Positions 13,700-25,764 of a stretch of DNA of 64,000 nt are shown here, piece after piece. How positions within the stretch are numbered: the stretch's first letter is position 1; the number at the start of each line of letters is the position of its first letter. Under the pieces are notes generated by a model. It was not told where the DNA came from, searched no databases, and worked only from the letters and a program-made list of their open reading frames with translations. The stretch covers positions 30,735,314 through 30,799,313 of the forward strand of contig OX326958.1 in assembly GCA_946800325.1 (NCBI GenBank). Reading direction: 5' to 3'. A program made the position numbers and the translations under genes. This DNA is from Luzula sylvatica. Lineage: Eukaryota; Streptophyta; Magnoliopsida; Poales; Juncaceae.

Positions 13700-16120
13700 T
13701 ATATTATCAAGTATACGAAAAAATGACAACGGCTATTGTCCGCAACAAAGTGTAGGTTTGCTATATCATTCGCTAAACGTTGTGTGTTACGATAAAATGC
13801 CCAGCCCTTTTGAGATTAGAACAGTAAATATATATGTTTTTATCCATTTTTTTGATGAAAAAACAAGGAACTTATATATTTTTCTATTACAAAATGAAAT
13901 TATACAAATAAAAGTATATTCACATTATTTGGATATTCTTTTATTCTTTATTTACTGATATTTCATATTTTGTTTGTATTTACTTCGTTATAATAAAATG
14001 ATGCAATTCAATAATATTGAAAATGAAGAGACTCTTATCTATATGTATGTGCTTTATTTAATGAATATTCAATATTGTGGTTCAATTAAATTCAATGCAA
14101 TTTATTAGGTTTCTCCATAACTCTACAATTTAATGTATATTGGTTCAATGCAATTTTAATTGTTGAATTGAAAAATTGGTGGTTTCTCCAATTAAATGAG
14201 TGACGGTACTGACACACTATTAAAAACTTCAAATTCATTAATAGATTTGCTTTGAAACATGCACAAAAATGAATGCATGGCCATTTCCTACTTGTCTGAA
14301 TTTCTAGGTTCTAATTAATTTGTTTGTCTCATTTTTCTTCTTCTTCTCCTGAGTCATGGTAAAGTTGAAATTATCAATTTTATGAGATATACAAAATATC
14401 TAACAATTAGTTAAAAGAGTTAGTTAAATAATTAGTGGGTGCAAATTTACAAATATGCATATATTATGGTGATTTTTAGAAATCCATTCATAATTAGGAT
14501 ATCATGGATAAATATCAAATCCAATGAGTGGGTAATTAAGGCAATAATAAATATAATAAATTCTATACCGAACTTAGGTGGCATTCATGAATTTGCACAC
14601 CAATTCAACTCCAATTGCATTAATTTCTTAAGTACACTTTTCTGATCAATTTTGGAATATTTCTCTTTTTCTTTAGGGAAAATAATGCATGAACCAAATT
14701 TAAAGTTCCTAAACTTTATATGAATCACAGGTTGATATAGTCTTCATCTTAAAAATTGTTAAATAAATAAATATGAGCATGTATTTATTCTCTTTTTCTA
14801 GATGATGTTATAATTTGTTAATTTGCAATATTTCAGTTTATTATTTTTTAATTTGAATTCAAATAGACTGTATTGCAATTTGCAAAAGATGAGTACCCTA
14901 CAAAAGATCATAAATATCATATATACCCCTAAAAAACATGAACCATAATGAATACCCCTGTGAAATTACACCATTTAAATGGAAACTTTTAGTCTCGCAT
15001 TTCAGTAATTATCATAGTTAGCAAGTGATTATAAAAAGCAATTGCACTTATTACTAAATACTAATTAAGTTTAAAAAAGATTACAAACCTACATAAGTGG
15101 TTCTATTTCCCTTTCATTGGCGTTGCATTTATGCATATTACAGAAAAACATACAATAATCCTATTAACTAATAAGGCTATATAGGTTTAGACTTAATTAA
15201 TGCCCTTCAATAATTAATTTAGTAGTTAGGCCTCTTATTGGTAGGATTCGTTAATTAATTAATTACCCAACAATGATTAACTCTATCTAGATCAAAATTC
15301 GAAATGAGCTTATGTTATGAATTATGATTCATGAACATGAACATGAACCTCAATCTTCTTTGGATACAATTTGAGAAAGAAGAACAGACATTAAAGCATG
15401 AAGAGAAGAAGGTGACGATCGAGTGCCATTAAAGTTTGAAGAGAGGAAGGTGATGAGCGCCATTAAAGGTTGAAGAAGAAGGTGACGATTGACATTAAAA
15501 GCTCGAAGAGAAATAAATGAGAAGTGGGGGGATTTAATGCAGGCAGGTGAATTCGAACTTGATACCTATGACCCCCATCTTCTCCTTCGGCTATAATTTA
15601 GGGTTTATCACATATATAGTCATGCTTAAATTTATCATTTAATTCTTAGTTATTCCATATGTTATCACTTGGTTTTTTAATTTTCCCAATCAGAACATTA
15701 TGTTAACTTTTTGTAGCTAACTTGAGGAAATATAAATATGATGTCAAAATGGTTTTTCAATAACATTTAGTAATTTGGTGATGTGAAATTTATCAACTAT
15801 TTCTATAGGAAGAAGAAATAGACGTTGGATTGAAAAAAATAAACTTATCCAAAATATCCTCTACCTAATTGGTGGAAATTTAGAAGGACCTTGCATTGAA
15901 TATTTGTTGCTTATAATTATGATGGGTAGTTCCATAATGTCATGTTATTGTATCGCCAAATTATCACTGCTTATGACCTTCATAAATAAGTTATCAACAA
16001 ACTATTATTTTTGTTTTCGTACTGTTGACATAATGACATGGCATACAAAACAGTAATATAGTAGTATATTATATAGAGGTATATATATAGGGGTAATTTT
16101 AAATAAATGAAATTATAATA
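13700..16120. other. Gene-poor AT-rich region
   Basis: No gene was found. The open frames at 13758-13958 and 14439-14645 are short, biased to Ile/Asn/Phe, and have no recognisable domain. A short GA-rich tandem repeat at 15390-15515 is listed separately. Confidence 0.5.
15390..15515 (+). repeat. Short tandem repeat, CATTAAAG-GAAGAG-GTGACGA unit
   Basis: The phrase CATTAAAG, followed by xxxGAAGAGxxGAAGGTGA, occurs three times in a row with a fourth partial copy. The unit is 33-38 bases and slightly changed in each copy. It is not coding in any clear frame. Confidence 0.6.
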
Positions 16121-16128
16121 TTATTATA

Positions 16129-16348
16129 GGGGAGTTCTATCATACACCCTTTTACAAGGGTATGGCATAAAATTTATTTTTTATGGAAATTTTGATTTAA
16201 ATGAACAACAAAAAATTCCAATTTAGTTAAACATTAATTGATAAATATATTTGATATCTTACCTTAAATATTCACAAATGGATAATTACTCCAAATACCC
16301 TTGAAAATGGGTGTATGATAAGAAAATGAGTGTATGATAGAAGCCCCC
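16129..16348. repeat. Mutator-like MITE, GAGTTCTATCAT family, copy 2
   Basis: This 220-bp element starts GGGGAGTTCTATCATACACC and ends with the near-complement GTGTATGATAGAAGCCCCC. It is flanked by a perfect 9-bp direct repeat, ATTATTATA, at 16120-16128 and 16349-16357. A 9-bp target duplication is the Mutator signature, and termini starting with a G run fit. An extra inner copy of the motif (GGGTGTATGATAAG, near 16308) lies just inside the right end. There is no coding sequence, so it is non-autonomous. Confidence 0.75.
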
Positions 16349-16357
16349 ATTATTATA

Positions 16358-18600
16358 AGGGACTTTGTCACAGAAGATCTTCATTTATGTATTCAATTTT
16401 GTAATTAGTCTCTCTTGTGATATCACACTTCTTTTCTACACTGGTGAGATTTTATTCTCATCACGAGCTTGACTTAGGAAAAGGGTCAAGAGTAGGAAAA
16501 ACATGTTCTTTCTCAATCTATGTTTTGATCAAGGGGTGAAAATCATGATTCTTCTTTCTCTTTGGAGTTTGAACAAGAAAGAATCTAAATACAAATCATC
16601 AATTTCATGTCCACACTTCAAATATATTTAGTTTAGAGGCCTTCTTTCTTTCTTTTAGGTCACACATAACTTTGTTATTTTTTAGGGAGAGAAAAAGATG
16701 TGTGTACGATTTACAAATCTATGTTAATTCAAAGGAAATTTGAATATATATATATCTATATAAAGGTGAAACAAGCAATGAAAATCTAGCACATGATTTT
16801 GCTATTGCTAAATTGGAATGTGTTAATCATTATTTTTCTTTTGAAGATAATAATTAATTATTTGATTAAATGAAAGGACAGGACAATTAATAACATGACC
16901 GTCATTTCACTAAGATATAATAAGTAGGTATTTTGAAATTATATGGAGCCCCCGTCGTAAATCTCAAGAATAATTTACATTATTTTAGTAATAATTATTA
17001 ATTAACAGAACTACTCATCTTATTTCTTATGTAAAATATCGGAATTGTGAGAATAATCGGAAAAAATACATTCTTAATTATTAATCAAACTTAGAAAATA
17101 CTCCATTTCTATTAAATGAAAATGAGCTTACACTTAGAAATTAGAAATTCAAACTGGAGATGAGAATCACTGTTTGGAGGAGCATTGAAGAAGGGAGATA
17201 ATTGAAAAGGGAAGAGGAGGGGGTTGCCTATTAATTTGGGGTTTTAAATTAGGGTTTTAAAGAGGGTGTTGGCATGCTTTAAATTGGAGGCTCTCAATGT
17301 GACCCGAATTAGGAAGTTGGAGTTATGAAAAAGAGCTTGGCATTCACTCCCTCTCCAACTGTATACTATATATACTTCACTATACTTTTTATAATTCATT
17401 AAGACACGACTTATGCATGGCATGACAATTTATTTACATTCAAAAAACTTAATTTGTTATACTTTTTTCATTTTATCACAAAATTTTAATTTTATTATAC
17501 TCTTTACATCACTAAGTATTAAAATTTTAATTTTATGATATAAGAATGTTAATATAGGCCGTTCAAAATTGGATTAAAATATATAATTGAATGGTTTCAT
17601 TTGAATAGCGCCTAGTGAAGTAATACAAATTGGATGATTAATCCAAGCAACATGTAATTTTGAGTGACTTGTAGTAAAACTTTTCTAATATTATGTATAT
17701 AATCATTTTGCATGATCATTAAATTATGAAATTTAATAAATTAAGAAAATTTAATAAATTGACAATATAAATATAGGTAATACACCGGTGGTGAGCAGAT
17801 CCAAGGGAGTAACTGCTTTGTGACAAGGCTGAGGATAAGTCTCTCTTTATTTGTGAATCTTTTTGTGTAGTCATTCATACATCATACTTTTTGGGCTTAA
17901 ATGACTTTGATAGTTGATATCATTTGATTTGAGTTTAGCGTTGTATAGTTGACTAACACATATCTCATTTCCACATCAACATATTGACATACAGGAAAAT
18001 ATGTATTGAAAATAATAAATTGATAATTGTTAATTATATATCTAAGATAATACGAGTGATGTTAAAATATTTAAGTGAGTATTTGAGATATCGTACTCAA
18101 AAACTTTTTAGTTTTTTATTCGCATCAAAATTAATGTTTTGAATTTAATATTATATTGCTCTGTTTCGAAAATATGTGTGATGCAAAATTTCATGACAAA
18201 ACATTAATCTTAATGTAACTTTAATAACTAAAAAGTCGAGTACGCCACATCAAATACTCACTTGAGTATTTTATCATTACTCGTATAATAATTATACTTT
18301 TGATATAACGTGTGTGTATCTGTTTGTTTTGATACATGTATGAACATGTTATGATCAACATTTTACGATAAATATTTGAAATCAATTGGATATTTAAGAA
18401 TAATATCAATATTTTCTTAATTTGTTGTGCATTTTCATTGAGTTGTTTAGGACATGCACCTTAGGAGTTGTTACCCAAAGATGGGAATAGAAGATCAAGC
18501 AAAAGAGGGTAAGTATTCATGGGACCCAAATTCAAAGTCCTTTTTAAAGGCCTCCTCAATTAGATCATGGCTACCACTTCTGTGCTATTTAATGGTAGCT
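16358..18600. other. Gene-poor region upstream of the CFL1-like gene
   Basis: No gene, RNA or clear transposon was supported. Bases 17110-17370 are G-rich in part and contain a short hairpin-forming pair (AGTTGGAG/CTCCAACT near 17318-17361). Bases 18030-18280 contain an imperfect inverted repeat: ATACGAGTGATGTTAAAATA near 18049, answered by TATTTTATCATTACTCGTAT near 18268. This is likely another foldback element of about 240 bp. Confidence 0.45.
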
Positions 18601-18611
18601 TATTTCAACAC

Positions 18612-18618
18612 TATATAA
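18612..18618 (+). promoter_or_regulatory. TATA box of the CFL1-like gene
   Basis: TATATAA lies about 115 bp before the start codon and is followed by a C-rich leader and a purine-rich 5' UTR with repeated GAGA (18670-18687). The spacing is typical for a plant class II promoter. Confidence 0.65.
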
Positions 18619-18731
18619 CCCTTCCAAATTCCACCATTTCCTCTTCAATTCACAACAAGACCATAAAGAGCAGAGAGAGAGAGAGAACAAGAATAAGAAG
18701 AAAGAGTTAAAACTTAACAACATCAAAAAAT

Positions 18732-19437
18732 ATGGTGTCATTTCAAGCTATGGTTTCATTGGAGAAGAAGAAGCCATGTTTCGACCTCGAGTTGAGTACC
18801 GTCAGTTCGAAGAAGAGAAAGCGAGAAGACGAAGACCAAAAGATAGAAGATGAGACCGTAAAAGAAGGATTGGAGTTGCATCTCGAAAGCCCTTCTTTGC
18901 CATTTGAGTGGGAGAGATGCCTTGATATCAAGGTTTATAATTTTCCATTTTTTTGTATCAATTTATATGAGCCGAAAAATTAAATTATCTTTATATTTTT
19001 CATGAAAATGATAAAAATATGAATTTTACTTGATTATATATATTTTTTTATTGTTGTTATTTTAGTCTGGACAAATACATTACTACAATACGAGGACACA
19101 AAAAAGGACGTCGAGGGATCCAAGAGCCAGCCCTGAGAAATCGAAGCCGAAACGGATGCCAACTTCTCCTGTTCCTGACCTAGACCTCGAGCTCAATCTC
19201 ACATGCAACTCAAAGGAGTACAACTCAAAATCAAATTCAAATTTAAATCTGAATTTTAATTTGAATTCGTCTGATCAAACCGAGATGATCGCGACGGTTT
19301 GCATGAAGTGCCACATGCTTGTGATGATGTGCAAGGCGACTCTCTCGTGCCCTAGTTGCAAATTTGTGCACCCTCAAACCCAAAACCCGCCAGGATGGGT
19401 CAAGCCTGGTTTCGATCTCCTATGTTGCAAAGATTGA
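18732..19437 (+). CDS. WW-domain protein, CURLY FLAG LEAF 1 (CFL1)-like
   Basis: Two exons, 18732-18932 and 19066-19437 (190 aa). Rice CFL1 and its Arabidopsis homologue are nuclear WW-domain proteins that repress cuticle genes by acting on HD-ZIP IV factors. Visible parts, in order: a basic patch KKRKR (27-31, possible NLS); an LxLxL EAR-like motif LELHL (47-51); a WW domain at about 55-87 with the first Trp (W60), YY and NTRT, but Ser where the second Trp normally stands, followed by DP; a second EAR-like motif LDLELNL (106-112); an Asn/Leu-rich linker (about 116-134); and a zinc-ribbon-like end with Cys146, Cys149, Cys162 and Cys165. As I recall, loss of the second Trp is common in plant members. 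A downstream in-frame ATG at 18750 is an alternative start. Confidence 0.85.
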
Positions 19438-21657
19438 TCAATAATCAAAATCAAAATGTTTTAAGTAGATAATTTAGTTTTGAGTTCGAGTAGGTGTAAG
19501 AAAAATGTATGAAATGAGGGTTATGGACTTGAGGGTTATGTGGGTGTATATATAAATACTTAGGAGGGCTTGCAAGCAATTTAGAAACATAAGGGGGGGT
19601 GTTTGTGTGATAAAGTTTCTTCTTGTAATAAGCTTTTTATAATTAAGCCCTCAAATCTTTGCTTGAGAAAAAAAATATACATGTTTTTTTTAGCTTTTTT
19701 CTAGAGGCCATATATTGTATCCCCAATTTTCCCGTAACATCATATTCCTAATTAATGGTTAATTAGCATGGTAATTAATCAAGTGATATTTCATTAACAG
19801 TTAATTAATATATAATTAAAATACATATATATTAATAATTCTTAATTAATATCAATTAACTATTTATCGGATGTTCTTTTGTTAATGACCGTATTAATTA
19901 ATCATCAATTAATAATTAATTGATGATATAGATGATGTGATAGGGAAATGAGGGGGTATGACATAATTATCTTTTTTTATTATGTATATAGTATAAAGTA
20001 TACTATTGCACAGTGATTAAAATTATATAATGAAAAAGGTAGGATTTAATTAACATATTTTGCGTGAATAATAAGGGCTCTAATCTTTTTAGGTGAGATT
20101 GAAGAGTTTCATTGAATGCTTTATTAAATTAGACACATGATCGCATAAATGCTTTAAATTGACAAATCTTTGATCCAACTTATGCACCTATCAGATTTCG
20201 TAGAATATCATGTTCGATGAATATGATATTTATTTTTAGGGTACAAATGATTTAGTGGAGGTCGTACTATATAAAATTAGTTGAATAAAAAACTAATGTA
20301 GTACATGTTATTAAAATTAAAATTGAATTTAACAGTAGCTCATTTCACATAAAGTCTGATCAAATAATTCACTCAAAAGTTTGATCAAATTGAAAGTTTC
20401 ATAGATTTGAGGTAATATGAAAAAATAATTAAAAATTGAATAATCAAATTGAATTTGCAGGAATTGTAAAAAACATTTTCATGTTTTCTGACTATAAGAA
20501 TCTTAAATAAGCCCGCAACATATTTTTTTGGGCTGATAAATTGGGTCACATACCTTTGATCTATTAGGTGCTGTTTTGAGTGGGAATTTGATTATAAAAT
20601 CCACCAAACAAATATTCCGTGTTTTGCAGGAATGTATTTTTCCTCTCAAAAAGTGTAAAGTTGAATTCTAAGAAAACTTGGAGTGTCAATTGCGTGAAAA
20701 AAATTAAGTCCTATCATGCTTTATTTTGCCTCTCTCTCTCTCTCTTGCCATGCCACATGGCAATCATGATCATGAAATTCGTTCACACGAAATAAAAATT
20801 AAGTATACAAGAAATTATTTTATAATTACTATATTCATATAACTAATATAATATTATATATTTTATTATTATAATATATTATAATTATATTATAATAATA
20901 TTAATATATAAAGTGGAGCAAAAGATTATAATCCAAGAATAATTATTAATTAATAAAATTTTATATATTATTATAATAATACAAAATATTATTCATAATA
21001 ACTATAGTAGATCTATATAATTAATTAATATATAATAATAATATATTATTATTATTATGACAATAATGTATAATATTATATTAATTATATGAATAAAATA
21101 TTATATATCTTATATAATAATTATACTATATTATACATATTAATGTAATATGATATATATTATTTTAATAATATATAATAATTATATTATAATAATAGTA
21201 TATTGTAATTATATATTGTTATAATAACATTATAATTGGATAATATATATTATTACAACAATTATGTAATGATAAATTTAATATTATTTGATTATTTAAG
21301 AAAAATACTTAATATTTTTATCAATTTTAATTAAGCATTATTTTTACATTGTCATTAACAAAATTTCAAAACTTTTTCAAACAACCAAACAAAAAATTAT
21401 ACTTTCCAGCATCTTATAATTTCGACATCGAAACAAACTATGAAATTACTAGTTCCAGAACTTTTTCTTCTCCACGCCTCATAATCCAATTCCACTCTAC
21501 AAATTTCGCTTGCCAAACGGCCCCTAAATTAACTAGTAAATTAGCTGTGGATTATTAACTTTGAGGGCGGAATGCAAAATTCAGTCCCACCATTTTAGAA
21601 GGAACAGAGCGCCGGAGAAATCATGACGAAGGAAGAGTTTGGTGCCCACAAGAACTC
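19438..21657. other. Intergenic AT-rich region, very AT-rich core at 20810-21260
   Basis: The first ~200 bases are the likely 3' UTR of the CFL1-like gene. Bases 19740-19940 contain many ATTAATTAATTA-type runs. From about 20810 to 21260 the sequence is almost pure A and T, with dense TATTATTATAA patterns and imperfect inverted symmetry. It could be a matrix-attachment-like or foldback region. A CT microsatellite lies at 20731-20744. The open frame at 21349-21558 has no recognisable family. Confidence 0.5.
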
Positions 21658-21853
21658 ATACCTTTCTCGGCCTTTTGGCTAAGATCAAGTGTAGTATCTG
21701 TTCTTATCAGTTTAATATCTGATATGTGAACCATGTGTTCACAACGATATTAAAAAAAAATTGCGGGGGAGAGTCCATCACAATAGCTTGCTATTGGGAC
21801 TCTCACGCGTCGTCCTATCGTTGCACTACGTACCGCTCGAGCCTGGCGCACCC
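21658..21853 (+). ncRNA. U2 snRNA-like gene, probably a pseudogene or variant
   Basis: The first ~70 nt match plant U2 almost perfectly: ATACCTTTCTCGGCCTTTTG, the branch-point-recognition segment GTAGTATCTGTTC, and CAGTTTAATATCTGATATGTG. The next stem keeps pairing (GTGAAC/GTTCAC) although its sequence is changed. The stem-loop III region also pairs (GAGAGTCC/GGACTCTC, with an inner AATAG/CTATT), and GTCGTCC...CGTTGCACTAC of the last hairpin is present. The length fits U2 (~196 nt). However, the Sm site expected after GATATTAA (a U run such as AUUUUUG) is replaced by an A run and TTG. The plant snRNA promoter is weak: only AGTCCCACCATT (about 21580), resembling the start of the upstream sequence element, and no TATA at the right spacing. 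Function is therefore doubtful. Confidence 0.85.
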
Positions 21854-22874
21854 CTACCAATTCATATTCGAATTTTCTTTTAAATTTTTAAATTAAAATC
21901 TTTACTTCATATTTTGATTTTGTAATTTGCAATTCACATTTAGTGCATACATTGCAATGCTAGAATATTAATTATTTAATAAATATTTAAATATAATATA
22001 ATTTTCTTGATTTAGGTTGTTATAATTTTTTCTATTACATATAGAACAAAAAGTACGTTGCAAAATATAAGAAATATCATATATAGCATTGTTTTTTTCT
22101 TATTTGCTTTAGATTTCAAAAATATTTTTGATTTGACATTTTATTTTTACATGTATTAAATGAATGGAAAAATAATTTAGACATTTTTTTGAAAATTAAG
22201 GATGTCGAGATATTGATGGTGGATGTTGATGATATTTTAAATTTTATGTATTTTTGTTATTGTGAGGAGGGCAACATTTCATTAGTATCTAATGTTGGTG
22301 ACAAATTCGTCTAGGCAACCAAAATTACGAGACCGGTCCGGCCTCTGAATTTGTATTCAAGGCTTGACCCGCCAAACTCCACACGGCGTGGAGCCAATTC
22401 TTATGCACCAATATTTTTCCTTGCGTTTCCTTCGTTTGATCTTTTTCCGAGGAATTTTCGAATGCGTCACTCATCTAATCCCTAATGGAAATCGAACCAT
22501 GTGCCCTTGCCTCGGTCGTTTCTCGCGCTATTAGCCCCCTCTCAACCTCGTCTTGAAGTTTTTTCTCGCGCTACGTAGAACACATAAATAAATAAAAAAA
22601 TTAAAAAAAATAAAAATTAAAAACGACAAAACAAGCACACCAAATTAGTTGTGTTGTGACTTGTGAGTATCGTGCAAGAGAGGAAAACTATTCCCAGAAT
22701 CCCACTTCCACGAATCGATCCTTTTGTTCCAAATCCCTTATTCCCGTCCTATTGTATCTTCACTCCTCTCTTCTCCCTCACCTTATTCCCTTTTTTATTC
22801 CATCTTCTCTTCGATGCTCTCTCTCCCTGACCCATAACCCTAGAACCCTCTATAGCTCCGGCATTTGTGTCGCC
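21854..22874. other. Spacer between the U2-like copy and the carrier gene
   Basis: AT-rich up to 22260. Bases 22290-22560 are more balanced in composition and contain text such as GAGACCGGTCCGGCCTC and CACACGGCGTGGAG (a short palindrome), but no gene could be recognised. The last ~200 bases are the pyrimidine-rich probable leader of the carrier gene. Confidence 0.4.
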
Positions 22875-24685
22875 ATGACTTGGATTGAGCTATGGTGGCC
22901 AGAAGAGACCTCTTTTCTCCCAATCGGAGGCTTATTTCTCGACTCAAATCCACCAACATCCTTTCTTTCTTCACTCCCAGCTTACAACTGTTCAAATTCA
23001 AATTCAAGTGCAATAGTTAGATACAGTTCGTATAGAAGAAATGGGTTTTTGTCAGTGAGCTTGTCAGTGAAAGGAAACGATGGGTTCGTGAGGGGTTCAG
23101 TTGGGCTGATAGATTGTAATGGAGAGAAGGGTTCGCCGGAGGAAATGGAGAAGATTGGCGAAGTGGTTGTGACGGAGCAGGGGAAATTGGAGAAGAAAGG
23201 GAAGGTAAAGGGGGTGGCTAGATCACGTGGAGCTGGAGCAGTCAATACTACGAAGCATTTATGGTCCGGAGCTGTAGCCGCCATGGTTTCAAGGTACGAG
23301 AGCTAAGCATTCTAATACCATACACTGGTACCGGTACCTCCCATTTCAGTACCTGTATATACTTACCCTCTCCAATTTGTCTACTTACCCTCTCCAATTT
23401 TTCTCTCAATCAGAACAATAGTGGCTCCATTGGAGAGACTAAAACTCGAGTACATGGTACGAGGAGAACAAAGCCACTTATTCGCACTAGTAAACAAAAT
23501 TGCCACAACGCAAGGCCTCAAGGGGTTCTGGAAGGGCAATTTCGTAAATATCCTCCGTACCGCCCCGTTCAAAGCCGTGAATTTCTACGCATACGATACG
23601 TACCGTAAACAACTACTTAAAATCTCTGGAAATGAAGATGTTACGAATTTCGAGCGATTTCTTGCCGGCGCCGCTGCTGGTATTACTGCCACTATCATGT
23701 GTATTCCCATGGATACGGTACGATTATTTATCCTTCCTTATTTTTTATTTTTTTTATAAATTTGATATAATAAAAGGGGGTTTGTCAATGGGCCCATAAC
23801 CTAGTTGGTTGAGTGTGAGGCACAAAAACTTATGTGTTGTGAGAGGTTGTGGGTTCGATCCCCATTGACATCAATGGATGGAGGACATATGAGCCTTCTC
23901 CATTTATTATCAAAAAATAAAATAAAAGGGGGTTTTGAAAAATTTCCAATATTTTTTTGGATGAAGATAAGGACGAAAATGGTGGCTCCAGGTGGCGAAG
24001 CGTTAGGAGGAGTAATAGGCGCATTTCGCCACGCCATCCAAACCGAAGGCTTCTTCTCTCTCTACAAAGGACTCGTTCCCTCTCTCATTAGCATGGCTCC
24101 CTCAGGTACCATAATCATAAATCACCCAAATTAAAAAAAAAATAATAGGGTTTTTTCTGAAAAATATCAATACATAACAGGCGCGGTATTCTACGGAGTA
24201 TACGACATACTAAAAGCAGGATACCTCCATTCGCCCGAGGGCAAAAAGAGAATTTCACAAATGAGCCAACAAAACCAAGAAGACCAAGAAGATTATTTAA
24301 AAAACGCATTCGACCAATTAGAATTGGGTCCGATGCGGACGTTATTGTACGGTGCGATTGCGGGGGCGTGCGCCGAAGCGGCCACGTATCCTTTCGAGGT
24401 TGTTAGGAGACAGTTACAATTGCAGAGTAAGGCGAGTAGAATGAATGCGGTGAAGACTTTGGTGAAGATTGTAGAGAACGGTGGCATTCCTGCTCTTTAT
24501 GCCGGCTTGATTCCTAGTTTGCTACAAGTAAATAATTTAATTTAATCGTATATTATTATTATTATTATTATATTATACATTTAATAATATGTGTTTTTGT
24601 TTTTTTATGCTTGTAGGTTTTGCCGTCGGCATCGATAAGTTATTTCGTGTACGAGATTATGAAAATAGTGCTTAAAGTGGAGTGA
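22875..24685 (+). CDS. Mitochondrial carrier, Brittle1-like adenine nucleotide transporter (BTL2/BTL3 type)
   Basis: Five exons: 22875-23293, 23414-23717, 23967-24105, 24181-24527, 24617-24685 (425 aa). Members of this family exchange nucleotides across organelle inner membranes. Three carrier repeats are visible, each with its Px[D/E]xx[R/K] signature: PLERLK (145-150), PMDTIR (238-243) and PFEVVR (358-363). Six membrane segments are expected. The first ~135 residues are a variable extension rich in Ser and basic residues, with a Trp-rich start (MTWIELWWPEE). An in-frame ATG at 22656 would add 73 Ser/Leu-rich residues; 22875 is chosen because the upstream part looks like pyrimidine-rich leader. 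Intron 2 contains a complete SINE (23784-23920). The exact substrate cannot be read from sequence. Confidence 0.9.
23784..23920 (+). mobile_element. tRNA-derived SINE, intact copy 1, in carrier intron 2
   Basis: This 137-bp insertion is flanked by a perfect 15-bp direct repeat, AATAAAAGGGGGTTT (23769-23783 and 23921-23935). It has a tRNA-like head with an A-box-like TAACCTAGTTGGTTGAG and a B-box GGTTCGATCCC, then a tRNA-unrelated body TGACATCAATGGATGGAGG, and ends TTTATTATCAAAAAATAA. A relative on the minus strand lies at 12650-12789 and a weaker one at 48673-48788. The target duplication and Pol III boxes make a SINE call safer than a tRNA gene; no cloverleaf with a normal anticodon arm was seen. 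Confidence 0.85.
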
Positions 24686-25760
24686 AATTATAGGGGTGGT
24701 CGTAAATGTTCTACGAAAACGGGGATTTATTTTTGATTTATTTGAATCGAACTACTAATTGTTTGTCGTTTGGTATTGTTTGGAGGTTTTTAATAATTCT
24801 TGTTGTATCTCCTAGGTGGGAGTTATGGAAATCTAAAAAGGGTATTTTTTGTTGACTTAATATCGCAAGTTCAAATATTTCTAGAGTAAGACATGATAAA
24901 AGTAGATAATATATCATAAATCAACTAGTGTATTATCATAATTGCAATGATAATATTTATTAGATTAGTGGTAGCATTAGCAACTACATTAATTTAAAAA
25001 AAATATTATATTAATGTTGAACCTCGATCAGGAAAATGATAGTGTATTTTTGTGGACCCAATCTCGACCAATCCTTTAGCTTCACAAAAAATCTAATGGT
25101 TCATAGTATTCCACAAAATTTGTGTGGAAAAAAGCAAATCTTCATAGTATGAGAAATCAAGGAAAAAATTAAAAATTCCATAGGTTTATATAATGTAATA
25201 GTTCTTTTCTTTTTCAAAAAGAAAAAAAATAAGTATAATAATCTGGGAAGTTGTTGTTTCGACGAAATTCTAAGAAAATATAGAAATATCTTAAAATCCA
25301 TTAAAAATATAGATTTTGTCGGGCGGCTAACCTTATAGCTTCGAACATTATGTAATACGAGCGATTCTATAATACTACATTTTTTTCCATTTCAAATTCC
25401 AATTCCAATAAATAAGTAAATAAAAAAACAAAATCAATTAGTTATTAGTATTGTGTTCAGATAAAAAAATAATTATCATTCATAAAATATTATGATACAT
25501 TAATTTTGTCAACATTATGGACAGGGCATGTCATCTTTCAGTTTTTATTATAACTATGATAATCCTCACGCTGCAAGATTTGTAATTATATATTTTTAAT
25601 ACGAAGCTACTCTTTACAATGATAATGATAATGATAGTATCGGTATCAAAGTAAAATTATATCACAATATACTACAGTGATCATATTTTTATAACTCATA
25701 TGAGTATAAATATAAATATCTATATATATTTCATGATAATTTTTTGTTTTGTTAGAAAAT
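24686..25760. other. Intergenic region after the carrier gene
   Basis: Probable carrier 3' UTR for the first ~150 bases, then AT-rich DNA without a gene. A TGATAA microsatellite is visible at about 25619-25636. Confidence 0.45.
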
Positions 25761-25764
25761 GACT

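Noticed and set aside
17330..17365. TTGGCATTCACTCCCTCTCC, which resembles miR394 at its 5' end
   Set aside because: The seven central bases differ from miR394 as I recall it, and no matching star strand or long stem is present nearby.
22656..22874. N-terminal extension of the carrier protein from an upstream in-frame ATG
   Set aside because: The added 73 residues come from a pyrimidine-rich stretch typical of a leader. The start at 22875 was preferred, though the longer form is not excluded.
23790..23870. Possible tRNA gene in the carrier intron
   Set aside because: It has A- and B-box-like text, but it is part of a SINE with a 15-bp target duplication and a tRNA-unrelated body.
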